Shown one piece after another: positions 42,345-51,645 of a stretch of 58,785 nucleotides of DNA. This DNA is from Candidatus Gastranaerophilales bacterium (GTDB taxonomy: Bacteria; Cyanobacteriota; Vampirovibrionia; Gastranaerophilales; Gastranaerophilaceae), in the NCBI GenBank assembly GCA_910588555.1, contig CAJUPC010000010.1, positions 1-58,785 of the forward strand. Reading direction: 5' to 3'. Every line of letters begins with the position of its first letter. Within the stretch, counting starts at the first letter, position 1. The translations under genes and the position numbers were made by a program. The notes beneath the pieces are model-generated. The model was not told where the DNA came from, ran no database searches, and saw only the letters and a list, made by a program, of their open reading frames with translations.

Positions 42345-43448
42345 TTAAATTATAAATTTGCCGTTTTCGTAGATTAAAACGTCATCAGCGTAGATTTTTC
42401 CGCCATTGCGCATTCCTTTAATCATATCCCAGTGAAGTCCTGAGATATTTTTTCCGCCTGTTTCCGGATATGATGCTCCGACTGCCATGTGTATTGAACC
42501 GCCGATTTTCTCGTCAAACAAAATATTTCCCGTAATTTCTTGGATTTCATCGTTTGTGCCGATTGCGATTTCGCCAATGCCCTTGGAACCCTCGTCCATA
42601 TTGAACATAGCTTCCAAATAATCTTTTCCTGTTTCAGCGTCAAATTTTACAATCTGTCCGTTTTCTATCCACAAATGAACACCTGTTGCAGAATTTCCGC
42701 GGTAGTTTTGGGGAAAATCAAAATAAATTTCGCCGTTTATATCATCTTCAACGGGAGAGGTGAAAACTTCGCCATCAGGGTAGTTGTTTAAGCCCGAACA
42801 GCTTATCCATTTTCTGCCCTCAACACCGAACGTAATATCCGTTTTTTCACCTGTAATGCGGACTTTTTTTACACCGTTCAAATAATTTGCCCATTTGGTT
42901 TGTTTCTCATCAAGTTCTCTGAGTTTTGCAACAGGGTCGTCCAAATCCAAATAGCAGGATTTGAAAAGAAATTCTGAATACTCATCGAAAGACATTTTAG
43001 CTTCCTGTGCAAGTGCGTGGGTCGGAACATCTGCTACAACCCAGCTTGCTTCTCCTTTTGCCGAACGCTCCATAAGAGTTTTTGACAAATGTTGTGAAGC
43101 TTTTGAACGTCTGGAAAGTTTTGACAAATCAGCGCGTGCCATATTTTTTGTGTTCATCGGAGCACCGATTGAGATAAATTTGTCAACAGTTTTGTATTCA
43201 AGTTCAACAATCGGGTCGATGTAATCCAACTGCTCATCAGACGCATATTTGATAAAGATATCTGAAAAATCTTCATAAGATGTTCTCATTATCGGATGGC
43301 CGCCTTTTTGGATTACCCGCTTGTAAACAGCTTTTACCAAATCTTTTGCGTAAATACTTGTAGCCCTGATTTGAACCAAATCGCCCTTTTGTACGTTTGT
43401 TGAATAGTCAACTAAAACTTCTGCATATTTATCCCAAATAGTACGCAT
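42345..43448 (-). CDS. M29 family aminopeptidase
   Basis: 367 aa, full length. The thermophilic metalloprotease (AmpS/PepS) family: IWDKYAEVLVDYSTNVQKGD at the start, GHPIMRTSYEDF, KTDITFGVEGRKWISCSGLN, FTSPVEDDINGEI (a metal-ligand Glu region), EIAIGTNDEI and the C-terminal HWDMIKGMRNGGKIYADDVL. A cobalt/zinc-dependent cytoplasmic aminopeptidase. GGAGG lies 7 bases before the ATG; the gene follows lpxA with no gap, so it is co-transcribed. Confidence 0.93.
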   Translation of the reverse strand: MRTIWDKYAEVLVDYSTNVQKGDLVQIRATSIYAKDLVKAVYKRVIQKGGHPIMRTSYEDFSDIFIKYASDEQLDYIDPIVELEYKTVDKFISIGAPMNTKNMARADLSKLSRRSKASQHLSKTLMERSAKGEASWVVADVPTHALAQEAKMSFDEYSEFLFKSCYLDLDDPVAKLRELDEKQTKWANYLNGVKKVRITGEKTDITFGVEGRKWISCSGLNNYPDGEVFTSPVEDDINGEIYFDFPQNYRGNSATGVHLWIENGQIVKFDAETGKDYLEAMFNMDEGSKGIGEIAIGTNDEIQEITGNILFDEKIGGSIHMAVGASYPETGGKNISGLHWDMIKGMRNGGKIYADDVLIYENGKFII

Positions 43449-43449
43449 T

Positions 43450-44253
43450 TTAATCCTCCAATGATTCGTGACCGCTTTTGTGAGATTTTAAAAGCACTCC
43501 GCGTTTTGAACTCTGAATGAATTCAATCATTTTTTCAATATATTCGTTCATTGGAATTTCTGCTTTAATTTTCTCGATAGCTTGGGTTGTATTGTATTCG
43601 TCAGAAATAAGAAGTTTAAATGCTTCATTTGTAGCTGTTCTTACTTCTTGAGAAACGCCTCTGCGTTTCATTGCAATAACATTCAAGCCGCGCGGAACAG
43701 GCGGTCTGCCTTCGCCTTTTGAATACGGCAAGATATCCTGACGTGAAGCTGAAAATCCGCTTATAATTGCCATATCGCCAATTCTGATATTCTGGTGGAA
43801 TACGCTCATTCCGCCTACAAATGCGCCGAAACCTACGTGAACGTGTCCGCCCAATGTTACGAGGTTTGCCAAAATAACTTGATCATCAAGTACGCAGTTG
43901 TGAGCAACGTGAGAACCTACCATTAACAGACATTTTTTACCAATTCTTGTTGTAAAATCACCGCAGGCAGCTGCTCTGTGAACAGTTACGTTTTCTTTAA
44001 TGATTGTGCCATCACCGATAACAACTTTTGTAGCTTCGCCTTTGTAGCCCAAATCCTGAGGCTCTGAACCGATTGTTGCAAACGGGGAAATTGTACAATC
44101 GTCGCCGATTTCTGCAAACTCAATGTGAGCGTTTGAAATAACTCTTGTTCTATGTCCGATTGTTACGTTTTCACCTATTACTACGTAAGGTCCGATAATT
44201 GCATCATCAGCTATTTTTGCTGACGGGTGTATAATTGCGGTTTTGTCTATCAT
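43450..44253 (-). CDS. lpxA: UDP-N-acetylglucosamine acyltransferase
   Basis: 267 aa. Left-handed beta-helix hexapeptide repeats (IIGPYVVIGENVTIGHRTRV ...), the catalytic His region LMVGSHVAHNCVLDDQ, and the C-terminal GLNVIAMKRRGVS that replaces GLKRRGFS. It starts lipid A synthesis by adding a 3-hydroxyacyl chain to UDP-GlcNAc. It follows fabZ but is separated from it by a terminator and 144 bases, so it likely also has its own promoter. Confidence 0.96.
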   Translation of the reverse strand: MIDKTAIIHPSAKIADDAIIGPYVVIGENVTIGHRTRVISNAHIEFAEIGDDCTISPFATIGSEPQDLGYKGEATKVVIGDGTIIKENVTVHRAAACGDFTTRIGKKCLLMVGSHVAHNCVLDDQVILANLVTLGGHVHVGFGAFVGGMSVFHQNIRIGDMAIISGFSASRQDILPYSKGEGRPPVPRGLNVIAMKRRGVSQEVRTATNEAFKLLISDEYNTTQAIEKIKAEIPMNEYIEKMIEFIQSSKRGVLLKSHKSGHESLED

Positions 44254-44348
44254 TTTTTTACCCTCTCTGTAAACTCTCTATCTTATTATAAATTCAATTA
44301 TAGTACAAAATAGAGGAATTGTCTGATTATTTATATTATTTTAATACG

Positions 44349-44375
44349 AAAAAAGACCGAATAAATCGGTCTTTT
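44349..44375 (-). terminator. Terminator after fabZ
   Basis: AAAAGACCGA / TCGGTCTTTT with a 5-nt loop and a T run on the minus strand, between fabZ and lpxA. Confidence 0.85.
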
Positions 44376-44397
44376 ATAATATGTAAAGTTTTATAGT

Positions 44398-44850
44398 TTA
44401 TTTGAAAGCAAAAGTCATATCAGCTTCAACGCAAACTTTTCCGTCAACGCTGCCTTTTCCGTGAGCTTTGCAAACAGGACCTTTTACCTTAGTAACTTCG
44501 ATTTCCATATCAAATCTGTCACCGGGGCGAACAATGTTTTTAAATCTTACACCGTCTACTCCTGCATATAGTGTTAATTTACCCTTGTATTCCGGCATTG
44601 TCATCAAGATAGGTGCTGAACATTGTGCCATTGCTTCCAATTGCAATACTCCCGGCATAATCGGATTGTTAGGGAAGTGACCCTGGAAGAAGCCTTCGTT
44701 CATTGTCATATTTTTGTAACCTTTAGCATATTTTCCAGGTACACATTCTGTAATTCTGTCTACCAATAAAAATGGAAAACGGTGAGGAATCATTTCCATA
44801 ATTTCCATAATGTCAAAGCTTAATGCTTCTGTTTTAGTTTCTTCTGTCAT
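44398..44850 (-). CDS. fabZ: 3-hydroxyacyl-[acyl-carrier-protein] dehydratase
   Basis: 150 aa. Hot-dog fold with MIPHRFPFLLVDRITECVPG, then the active-site His in GFFQGHFPNNPIMPGVLQLE with its partner Glu and AMAQC. It dehydrates 3-hydroxyacyl-ACP in fatty acid synthesis and is placed in the lpx cluster, as in many Gram-negative bacteria. AAAGGAG lies 6 bases before the ATG. It is followed by its own terminator. Confidence 0.96.
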   Translation of the reverse strand: MTEETKTEALSFDIMEIMEMIPHRFPFLLVDRITECVPGKYAKGYKNMTMNEGFFQGHFPNNPIMPGVLQLEAMAQCSAPILMTMPEYKGKLTLYAGVDGVRFKNIVRPGDRFDMEIEVTKVKGPVCKAHGKGSVDGKVCVEADMTFAFK

Positions 44851-44897
44851 TTTTCTCTCCTTTATTTATTATTTCTTTAAGTCGATAAGACGTTAGT

Positions 44898-45770
44898 TTA
44901 TTTACATTCTATAAGTTTGTCTTTTAACATCTTGGCAGTTTTAACATGTACAGCATGTCCGGCCTCTTTTACTAAAATTTGGCATTTTAAGTTCAAAGGG
45001 TTTACGCCTGTTAAATATAAATCGCCGATTAAATCGAGAATTTTATGCTTGATAGGTTCGTTTTCACTGCGCGGGTCAGATGTATAACCATCATCAGTTA
45101 AGCCTAATGTATTTTCAATGTTTACACCTTGTGCAAAACCTAACATTTGGTATTTTTTTAAGTCTTTATAAAACCCGAAAGTTCTTGCTTCAATAATTTC
45201 TTCCTGATTTTTCGGATTATATGCAACCCAGCGTCTTGTCAAATCTTTATGGTCATAATTTACCGCATAAGAGATATAAAGTTCGTCAGCAGGCAAAATT
45301 ACTAAACTTGTTTTGCCGTTTAAATAATAAACAGGCTCTTTTACCGTGTAATATTTTGGCTTTTCAAAGAAAGGTTTATCAATACCTGCTTTTTTGAAAA
45401 GTTCAACCCACTGTTTTGAACTTCCGTCGAGTGCGGGAACTTCAGTTTCATCCATATAAATATCAATGCTGTCAATCCCGCAGAAAGCGAGTGCAGCTGA
45501 TAAGTGCTCTGTAAGCATTGCGGAATTCTTTTTTTTACCACCTTTGCCGATTTTGTCCATTATTTTAAGATTATTGTCAGAGGTATTCTTACCCATCACA
45601 ACACAATGGTCTGTTGCCAAAACATTTTCTACTAAACCTTCAAACGGTTCAGCGTTACCGATAAAATAGCGAATTTTCCCCTCTTTTGACGGAACAAATT
45701 TAACAGTACACGGCTTGTTTTTCATCAAGCCGTTACCTGTTATTGAAATTTCTTTTTTAATTGTAGTCAT
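44898..45770 (-). CDS. lpxC: UDP-3-O-acyl-N-acetylglucosamine deacetylase
   Basis: 290 aa. Zinc-site elements MLTEHLSAALAFCGI (His) and KHKILDLIGDLYLTG (His/Asp), the ATDHCVVMG block, VPALDGSSKQWVELFKKAG and EARTFGFYKDLKK are all present. It performs the committed step of lipid A synthesis. It is coupled to lpxD by a TAATG overlap. Confidence 0.96.
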   Translation of the reverse strand: MTTIKKEISITGNGLMKNKPCTVKFVPSKEGKIRYFIGNAEPFEGLVENVLATDHCVVMGKNTSDNNLKIMDKIGKGGKKKNSAMLTEHLSAALAFCGIDSIDIYMDETEVPALDGSSKQWVELFKKAGIDKPFFEKPKYYTVKEPVYYLNGKTSLVILPADELYISYAVNYDHKDLTRRWVAYNPKNQEEIIEARTFGFYKDLKKYQMLGFAQGVNIENTLGLTDDGYTSDPRSENEPIKHKILDLIGDLYLTGVNPLNLKCQILVKEAGHAVHVKTAKMLKDKLIECK

Positions 45771-46861
45771 TATTTTTCTAAATTTTCCTCAAACTCTCTT
45801 AAAAGCGGTTCGTATTTTCTGAATTTAGCAAAGATTTCTTGAGCATCTTTCATAGTTTTCAATTGTTTGATGAAATCTTTTCTTGGCATTGCAGGAATAC
45901 CTACAACGATTGATTTTTCAGGGAATGATTTTGTAACACCAGCTTTTGCTGTTATGATTGTATCTGAGCCAATTTCGATGTGGTCTGCAAGACCTGCTTG
46001 ACCAGCGATTACAACACGGTCGCCGATTACACAGCTGCCTGCGATACCTACTTGAGAAACTATTAAACAGCCTTCGCCGACTTTACAGTTATGACCAATC
46101 ATAACCAAATCGTCAATTTTTGTATTGTCACCGATTACTGTGTTTTCGATTGTTCCGCGGTCAATTGCAGTATTTGCCCCGATTTCTACGTTGTTGCCGA
46201 TTACAACTGAACCGATTGAAGGAATTTTGAAGATAACGTGTTTTGCATTTGCATCTTTAATTTCCCCGTCTTTTCTTGCTTGTTCAATGTTGTCAGGGTT
46301 TTCTGTAACGAAACTGAAACCGTCAGCACCAAGAGATACTCCGTGATGTAATATTACATCGTTGCCTACTTGAACTCTGTCTCCGATGTTAACGCCTGCA
46401 TGGAACAAGCAATTTTTACCGACAACAGCGCCGCCGCCAACGTAGCAATTTGCTAAAATTTTTGTATTGTCACCGATTACAGCGTCTCTTGATATTACAA
46501 CATTCGGACCGATTTGAACATTTTCACCAAGTTTAGCTGTTTCGTGAACTGTTGCTGTCGGATGAACGCCTTTGTTTACTTCGGGTGCAACATAAAACAT
46601 GTTTAAAAGTTTCATCATTGCAAGACGCGGTCTTTCAACTTCGATTGTTGTCAAATTCGGGATTTGGACGCCCAGAGGTACAAGAGCTGCTTTTGCTTTT
46701 GATTGAGCGAGGTTTGCGATTTCTTCTTCGCCAAGTGCAAGCGCTAAAGTATTTTCATCTGACAATAAAGGCGGTGCAATTTGTGAGATTTTTGCATCTT
46801 CAACCTTAGTCAACATACCGCCTGTGATATGTGTAATTTCTTCTAATGTAAAAGTTGGCAT
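45770..46861 (-). CDS. lpxD: UDP-3-O-(3-hydroxyacyl)glucosamine N-acyltransferase
   Basis: 363 aa. N-terminal uridine-binding domain (FTLEEITHITGGML ...), then hexapeptide repeats (VHPTATVHETAKLGENVQIG ...) with the catalytic His in VMIGHNCKVGEGCLIVSQVG and the end helix AMPRKDFIKQLKTMKDAQEI. It adds the N-linked acyl chain in lipid A synthesis. AAGGAG lies 8 bases before the ATG. It is upstream of lpxC in a compact rfaE2-lpxD-lpxC-fabZ order. Confidence 0.96.
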   Translation of the reverse strand: MPTFTLEEITHITGGMLTKVEDAKISQIAPPLLSDENTLALALGEEEIANLAQSKAKAALVPLGVQIPNLTTIEVERPRLAMMKLLNMFYVAPEVNKGVHPTATVHETAKLGENVQIGPNVVISRDAVIGDNTKILANCYVGGGAVVGKNCLFHAGVNIGDRVQVGNDVILHHGVSLGADGFSFVTENPDNIEQARKDGEIKDANAKHVIFKIPSIGSVVIGNNVEIGANTAIDRGTIENTVIGDNTKIDDLVMIGHNCKVGEGCLIVSQVGIAGSCVIGDRVVIAGQAGLADHIEIGSDTIITAKAGVTKSFPEKSIVVGIPAMPRKDFIKQLKTMKDAQEIFAKFRKYEPLLREFEENLEK

Positions 46862-46890
46862 ATTTATTACTCCTTATTTTTTATCTATGA

Positions 46891-47352
46891 TTATGAGTTT
46901 ATTTTTTCAATTGTTTTAGTAGTTGATTTTCCTTCAACAAACTCTATGAATTCAACTCTTGTGTTGTTTTTTCGCATAATGTCTGCTTCAGGAAGGTTAT
47001 CCATTGTGTAGTCCGCGCCTTTTGTGTAGACATCCGGTTTCATTTCATCAAGGAGATTTCTTGGACTGTCTTCATCAAATAATACCACATAATCCACACA
47101 TCTCAAAGCGCTTAATATTTCTGCGCGGTCATTTTCATTATTGATTGGTCTTGATGGACCTTTAATTGAGCGCACAGATTTATCGGAATTCAAAAGCACT
47201 ATTGAATAATCAGCAAAAGTTTTTGTTTTTTCCAAATAACGAACATGACCGACATGAAGAATGTCAAAACAACCGTTTGTTGTTACAACGGTTTTACCCT
47301 CAGTATGAATTTTATCTATTAAATCCCTAATCTCTTCTCGTTTTATAAGCAT
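46891..47352 (-). CDS. rfaE2: D-glycero-beta-D-manno-heptose 1-phosphate adenylyltransferase
   Basis: 153 aa, the stand-alone RfaE domain II (C-terminal half of HldE). Nucleotidyltransferase marks: TTNGCFDILHVGHVRYLEKT (HxGH) and LLNSDKSVRSIKGPSRPIN, then NNTRVEFIEFVEGKSTTKTI. It makes ADP-heptose for the inner core; the GT9 at 15920 is a candidate user. The partner kinase domain is not in the window. Confidence 0.94.
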   Translation of the reverse strand: MLIKREEIRDLIDKIHTEGKTVVTTNGCFDILHVGHVRYLEKTKTFADYSIVLLNSDKSVRSIKGPSRPINNENDRAEILSALRCVDYVVLFDEDSPRNLLDEMKPDVYTKGADYTMDNLPEADIMRKNNTRVEFIEFVEGKSTTKTIEKINS

Positions 47353-47438
47353 AATTAATCTTCTCTTAACCGTATTTTATCAAAAATAAGGTTAAAAGTC
47401 GCGAAAAGTTACCTTTTGTTAAGATTTAATTATATAGT

Positions 47439-48455
47439 TTAGAATAAATCCATTTCTATAACTTTTTGGCAAATTCTTACTGTATTAAGTGCCGCGCCTA
47501 TTCTTAAGTTGTCTGCAACACACCATAGTGAAATTCCGTTTTTAAAAGCGAGGTTTTTGCGAATACGTCCGGCAAATACAGGGTCAACTCCTGACGCGTC
47601 GCGGGTTGTCGGGTATTCAAAATTTTCCGGATTGTCGATAACTTTTATGCCGAATGAGTTTTGCAAAATTTCTCTTACTTCATCGGGTGAAATTTCTTCT
47701 TCAAATTCTATGTCAACAGCTTCGGAGTGTCCGTTGAATACGGGAACACGTGCCGCTGTGCAGGAAATCGGGGTTTCTTCGTCAAGGTGAAGAATTTTTT
47801 TAGTTTCTTTAACAACTTTCATTTCTTCTTTTGTGTATCCGTTTTCGCAGAATACATCGATTTGCGGAATTACGTTGAAAGAAATCGGTTTTTTGAAACA
47901 TTTGTTTTCAAAACTTTCGCCTGTAAGATTTGCTTTTGTGTCGTCGCGAAGTTCGTTAATTGCCGCCAAGCCTGCACCTGAAACAGCCTGATAAGTTGAT
48001 ACGATAAGTCTTTTTATTTTTGCTTTTTCATGAAGCGGTTTTAAAACAAGCATTAATTGAGAAGTTGAGCAATTGGGGTTTGCGATAATACCTTTGTGTT
48101 TTCTCAAATCTTCGTCGTTTACATAAGCAATAACGAGCGGAACATCTTTATCCATTCTGAAAGCTGATGAGTTGTCAATTAAAACTCCGCCTCTTTTTAC
48201 AATCTCGGGAGCGAATTTTTGAGAAGTAGCTCCGCCTGCAGAAGCAAGTACAATATTTACGCCGTCAAAGCTTTCGGGTTTTGCTTCTTCAACCGTGTAT
48301 GTTTTGCCTTGAAATTCAAGTTTCGTGCCTGCTGATTTCGGGCTTGATAAAAATTTGATTTCGTTATAATCAATTTTTAATTCGTCAACGATTTTGGTAA
48401 TTTCTCTGCCTACAACACCTGTAGCGCCTAATATTGCAATGTTCGGTTTTCTCAT
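47439..48455 (-). CDS. asd: Aspartate-semialdehyde dehydrogenase
   Basis: 338 aa. NADP-binding start NIAILGATGVVGREITKIV, the catalytic Cys in IIANPNCSTSQLMLVLKPLH, the ISCTAARVPVFNGHSEAVDI block with its His, and the C-terminal LWCVADNLRIGAALNTVRIC. It reduces aspartyl phosphate on the path to lysine, threonine, methionine and diaminopimelate. AAGGAAGGATG gives a good SD. Single-gene unit. Confidence 0.96.
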   Translation of the reverse strand: MRKPNIAILGATGVVGREITKIVDELKIDYNEIKFLSSPKSAGTKLEFQGKTYTVEEAKPESFDGVNIVLASAGGATSQKFAPEIVKRGGVLIDNSSAFRMDKDVPLVIAYVNDEDLRKHKGIIANPNCSTSQLMLVLKPLHEKAKIKRLIVSTYQAVSGAGLAAINELRDDTKANLTGESFENKCFKKPISFNVIPQIDVFCENGYTKEEMKVVKETKKILHLDEETPISCTAARVPVFNGHSEAVDIEFEEEISPDEVREILQNSFGIKVIDNPENFEYPTTRDASGVDPVFAGRIRKNLAFKNGISLWCVADNLRIGAALNTVRICQKVIEMDLF

Positions 48456-48547
48456 TTTTCATCCTTCCTTTGATGAGAAAATTATAACATAAACAAAAAT
48501 TGGTGACCTACGAAGTTTAAATATTGTCGGCATTACTATGCAGACTA

Positions 48548-49780
48548 TTATCTCGTATATTTTTTGCCGGCTAATTCATCAGGCAAAAATTGCTGCTCTA
48601 TTTCAGGTGCAAGATGTGAATATATGTAGCCCTCGCCGAAACCGTATTTTTTTGCGTCTTTGTAATGGCAGTCCCTCAAATGCATTGGGGGCGGAAAGTC
48701 TTTTCCTGTTTCAATGTCACGTAGTGCCTCATCAATTGCCATAATTGTTTCATTGGATTTTGGCGCACGTGCAACATAAATTACTGCCATTGCGAGTGGG
48801 ATTCTTCCCTCGGGCAACCCTAAAAGTTCGACAGCTTTATATGCGTTTACTGCCGTATTAAATGCGTTCGGGTCTGCGTTTCCGACATCTTCTGCAGCAC
48901 ATGTAATTAATCTTCTTGCAATAAATCTCGGGTCTTCGCCTGCCGCAATCATTTTAGCAAGATAGTAAATTGCCGCGTCAGGGTCTGAACCGCGCAAACT
49001 TTTTTGAAATGCAGAAGCACAGTCGTAATGTTCCTGTTGTGAGTATCTTGTGTTGCGTTTCTGGCAGATTTCTTCAATAATTTTTACGGTTAAATTTCTT
49101 CTGTTATCTTTCAAATCACAGGCAAAATAAGCATTTTCAACAATATTAAGTGCGTATCTTGCATCGCCGCGCGCAAGATTGATTATGAAATCAATTGCAC
49201 CTGTTTCACAGTCCATTGGAAGATAATTTTTGGCAAGATATGCAAAACCTTTTTTAATGATTTTATCCATACTGTTGTCATCAATAGAATTCAAACGGAC
49301 AACCTGAACTCGAGATAAAAGCGCGGGAACAACCTGAAAAGACGGGTTTTCTGTTGTTGAGCCGATTAAAAATAATGTGCCGTTTTCAAGGTGCGGTAAT
49401 AGCGCGTCTTGTTGAGTTTTTGAATAGCGGTGGATTTCATCTATAAAAAGAATTGTTTTTGTGCCTGCACGAAGTGCTTCTTTTGCACTTTCGACAGCTT
49501 CTTTAATATCTTTAACTCCCGATGTTACGGCTGAAAGCTCAATAAAGTTTGCATTTGTTTTTGTTGCAATAAGCCTTGCAAGAGTTGTTTTTCCGCAGCC
49601 GGGAGTTCCCCAAAAAATCAGTGAAAACAATCTGTTTGTTTTCAAAAGATTTAAAATAGGGCTGTTTGGCGAAACCACATTACTTTGACCTAGAAAATCT
49701 TCAAGAGTTTTCGGTCGTAAAAGTTCTGCAATGGGTATTTGTTTATTCTGATTTTCAAGTTCCGTAAATAAATTGTTCAT
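48548..49780 (-). CDS. rarA: Replication-associated recombination protein A (AAA ATPase)
   Basis: 410 aa. Walker A WGTPGCGKTTLARLIA, Walker B ILFIDEIHRYSKTQQDALLP, sensor LIGSTTENPSF, then the MgsA C-terminal domain (SLRGSDPDAAIYYLAKMIAA, GEDPRFIARRLITCAAEDVG, YKAVELLGLPEGRIPLAMAV). It acts at stalled replication forks. No SD: TACAAT (49787-49792) ends 6 bases before the ATG. Only 14 bases separate it from the divergent solute-binding gene. Confidence 0.96.
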   Translation of the reverse strand: MNNLFTELENQNKQIPIAELLRPKTLEDFLGQSNVVSPNSPILNLLKTNRLFSLIFWGTPGCGKTTLARLIATKTNANFIELSAVTSGVKDIKEAVESAKEALRAGTKTILFIDEIHRYSKTQQDALLPHLENGTLFLIGSTTENPSFQVVPALLSRVQVVRLNSIDDNSMDKIIKKGFAYLAKNYLPMDCETGAIDFIINLARGDARYALNIVENAYFACDLKDNRRNLTVKIIEEICQKRNTRYSQQEHYDCASAFQKSLRGSDPDAAIYYLAKMIAAGEDPRFIARRLITCAAEDVGNADPNAFNTAVNAYKAVELLGLPEGRIPLAMAVIYVARAPKSNETIMAIDEALRDIETGKDFPPPMHLRDCHYKDAKKYGFGEGYIYSHLAPEIEQQFLPDELAGKKYTR

Positions 49781-49782
49781 AG

Positions 49783-49792
49783 TATAATTGTA
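49783..49792. promoter_or_regulatory. Overlapping divergent -10 elements, leaderless in both directions
   Basis: Plus-strand TATAAT (49783-49788) lies 6 bases before ATG 49795; minus-strand TACAAT (49787-49792) lies 6 bases before the rarA ATG at 49780. The two hexamers overlap. -35 matches are weak in both directions. Confidence 0.55.
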
Positions 49793-49794
49793 GC

Positions 49795-50988
49795 ATGAAA
49801 GTTAAAAGTATATTAGCTGTTATTGTAATAATAATATTATCGATTATATTTTTCAGACAGGCAAAACCTGTTTCGGATGAGGTTGTTTTTTGGACTTTGC
49901 AGATGAATGATTTTTCATCATATATGAACAAAGTTATTGAAAATTTTGAGGCGCAAAATCCTGATATTAAAATAAAATGGATTGACGTTCCGTTCTCTGA
50001 GGGTGAAAAACGTACTCTAGCTTCGGTTTTAAGCGATACACCGCCTGATTTGATTAACCTTAATCCTGATTTTTCGGCACTTTTGGCTCAAAGAGGCGCG
50101 CTGTATGAAATTGACGAGCAGTATACAAAACAATTTAACAAATCAATTATAAATTCTTTGAAATATGATGGAAAATTGTATTCGTTGCCCTGGTATGCAA
50201 CTTCTGCTGTTACAATTTACAACAAAGATTTGCTGTCAAAAGCTAATATGCCAGAAACATACGAAGATATAGCAAAAATCGCCCCCGCAATTAAGTCAAA
50301 AACAGGTGCTTATGTTATGCTTCCAAATATTACCGAAAACGATACAATGCTCAGAATTTTGAATAAATATGGTATTACGATTGAAAATATAAATTCCGAA
50401 GAGGCTGTTGAAGTTTTTAACCTGTTTAAAAATTTGTACGAAAATGGTTTTATCCCGAAAGAGTCTATCACTCAAACTCATCGTGAAGCTTTGGAAAAAT
50501 ATATGGCTGAAAAAATTGTATTTTTTCAAGCAGGTGCAAACTTTTTGACAATGATTAAGGAAAATGCGCCTTCAACTTATAAAAATACTGATGTTGCACC
50601 GCAAATTAAAGGTAAACTCAGACAGAACGATTTTTCTTTAATGAATTTTGTAATTCCTCTGCGTGCAAAACATAAAAATGAAGCCTTGAAATTTGCTTTA
50701 TATCTGACAAATTACGAAAACCAGCTTGAACTTGCAAAACTTACCAATGTTCTTGCGGTTAATCAAAAAACTTTAGAAGATGATTTTTATAATTCATATT
50801 CGGATTTGGAGTCAAAAGCGCGCGTAATTAGTGCAAAACAGCTTAATAAAATCGAACCGTCTTTTAAATCTGTTCGTAATCAAAAGGAAATCAATACTGT
50901 TATAAATACTGCTGTTCAACAAATTCTTTTAAACAAAAACACCACCGAAAAAATTCTCGATGATGTTTATAATAAAGTTAAGTTGTAA
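49795..50988 (+). CDS. ABC-type sugar-binding protein (family 1 solute-binding)
   Basis: 397 aa. An N-terminal hydrophobic segment (ILAVIVIIILSIIFF) without a lipobox Cys implies a membrane anchor or signal peptide. The periplasmic-binding fold shows VVFWTLQMNDFSSYMNKVIE, FEAQNPDIKIKWIDVPF, DTPPDLINLNPDFSALLAQR and the hinge segment YSLPWYATSAVTIYNKDLLS. The C-terminal half ends in a helical stretch. No permease or ATPase gene is adjacent, so it is an orphan that may share a transporter elsewhere. Its ATG is 6 bases after TATAAT. Confidence 0.85.
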   Translation: MKVKSILAVIVIIILSIIFFRQAKPVSDEVVFWTLQMNDFSSYMNKVIENFEAQNPDIKIKWIDVPFSEGEKRTLASVLSDTPPDLINLNPDFSALLAQRGALYEIDEQYTKQFNKSIINSLKYDGKLYSLPWYATSAVTIYNKDLLSKANMPETYEDIAKIAPAIKSKTGAYVMLPNITENDTMLRILNKYGITIENINSEEAVEVFNLFKNLYENGFIPKESITQTHREALEKYMAEKIVFFQAGANFLTMIKENAPSTYKNTDVAPQIKGKLRQNDFSLMNFVIPLRAKHKNEALKFALYLTNYENQLELAKLTNVLAVNQKTLEDDFYNSYSDLESKARVISAKQLNKIEPSFKSVRNQKEINTVINTAVQQILLNKNTTEKILDDVYNKVKL

Positions 50989-50991
50989 TTT

Positions 50992-51471
50992 TTAGCAATA
51001 AAATCCGTGCATTCCAAACATTGTCGGTCCTGTCAAAATAAACGGATTGGTGTAACTGCAGCCGCAGCCTCCGCCAAAAAATCCACCGCCGCCGAAGAAC
51101 CCGCCGCCCATAGGTCCGCAGCCATATAGTGATGATGTCATCCACGGATTAAATCCGTTGTATGCACCGAAAATCCCGTAAGGAGAAGTCAGCATTGCCG
51201 CATTAATCGTTCCTGTTATACCTTGAGCATTTGCTTCCGGACTTCCGTAACCTGCTGCGTTATTTACGGCATATCCTAAATAGCTTCCTGTTTCGTTTGC
51301 TATTTCTTTTGAACCGTAATTTCTCAGCATTCCGCCAATCATATTGTTACTCATATTCCCAAATGCGTCAGCAATAGGAACGCCGTTTTGTTTGTCGCGG
51401 TTAAATCCGTTTAAACTGCCCATTATGGCATTAAAGTTACTGAGTGCATAAATCGCATTGTCTAAGCTCAT
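50992..51471 (-). CDS. Gly/Cys-rich hypothetical protein
   Basis: 159 aa from the ATG at 51471 (GAGGA 5 bases upstream), not recognised. The N-terminal 110 residues are Asn/Gly/Ala-rich (AFGNMSNNMIGGMLRNYGSK). The C-terminus is striking: GPMGGGFFGGGGFFGGGCGC and then a short Phe/Tyr-rich end with a terminal Cys. It lacks a signal peptide. It is convergent with the solute-binding gene. The Gly-rich repeat could be a structural or surface segment. Confidence 0.55.
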   Translation of the reverse strand: MSLDNAIYALSNFNAIMGSLNGFNRDKQNGVPIADAFGNMSNNMIGGMLRNYGSKEIANETGSYLGYAVNNAAGYGSPEANAQGITGTINAAMLTSPYGIFGAYNGFNPWMTSSLYGCGPMGGGFFGGGGFFGGGCGCSYTNPFILTGPTMFGMHGFYC

Positions 51472-51645
51472 ATTATTCCTCGTATTATTTTGTGATATAT
51501 ATATAAAGTATATAAACTCATGGAAATTGCTTAAATTTCTAAACATGTTAAGTATTGTAACGATAATACCTTAAAACCTTAAAGTTTATGGAAAATTTGC
51601 CGATTAACATAATAAGGAAACAAGATAATAAAGGGATTTGATGTT

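Noticed and set aside
44300..44330. Partial resemblance of TAGTACAAAATAGAGG to one arm of the 48-bp palindrome
   Set aside because: It matches only about 12 AT-rich bases and has no second arm; likely chance.
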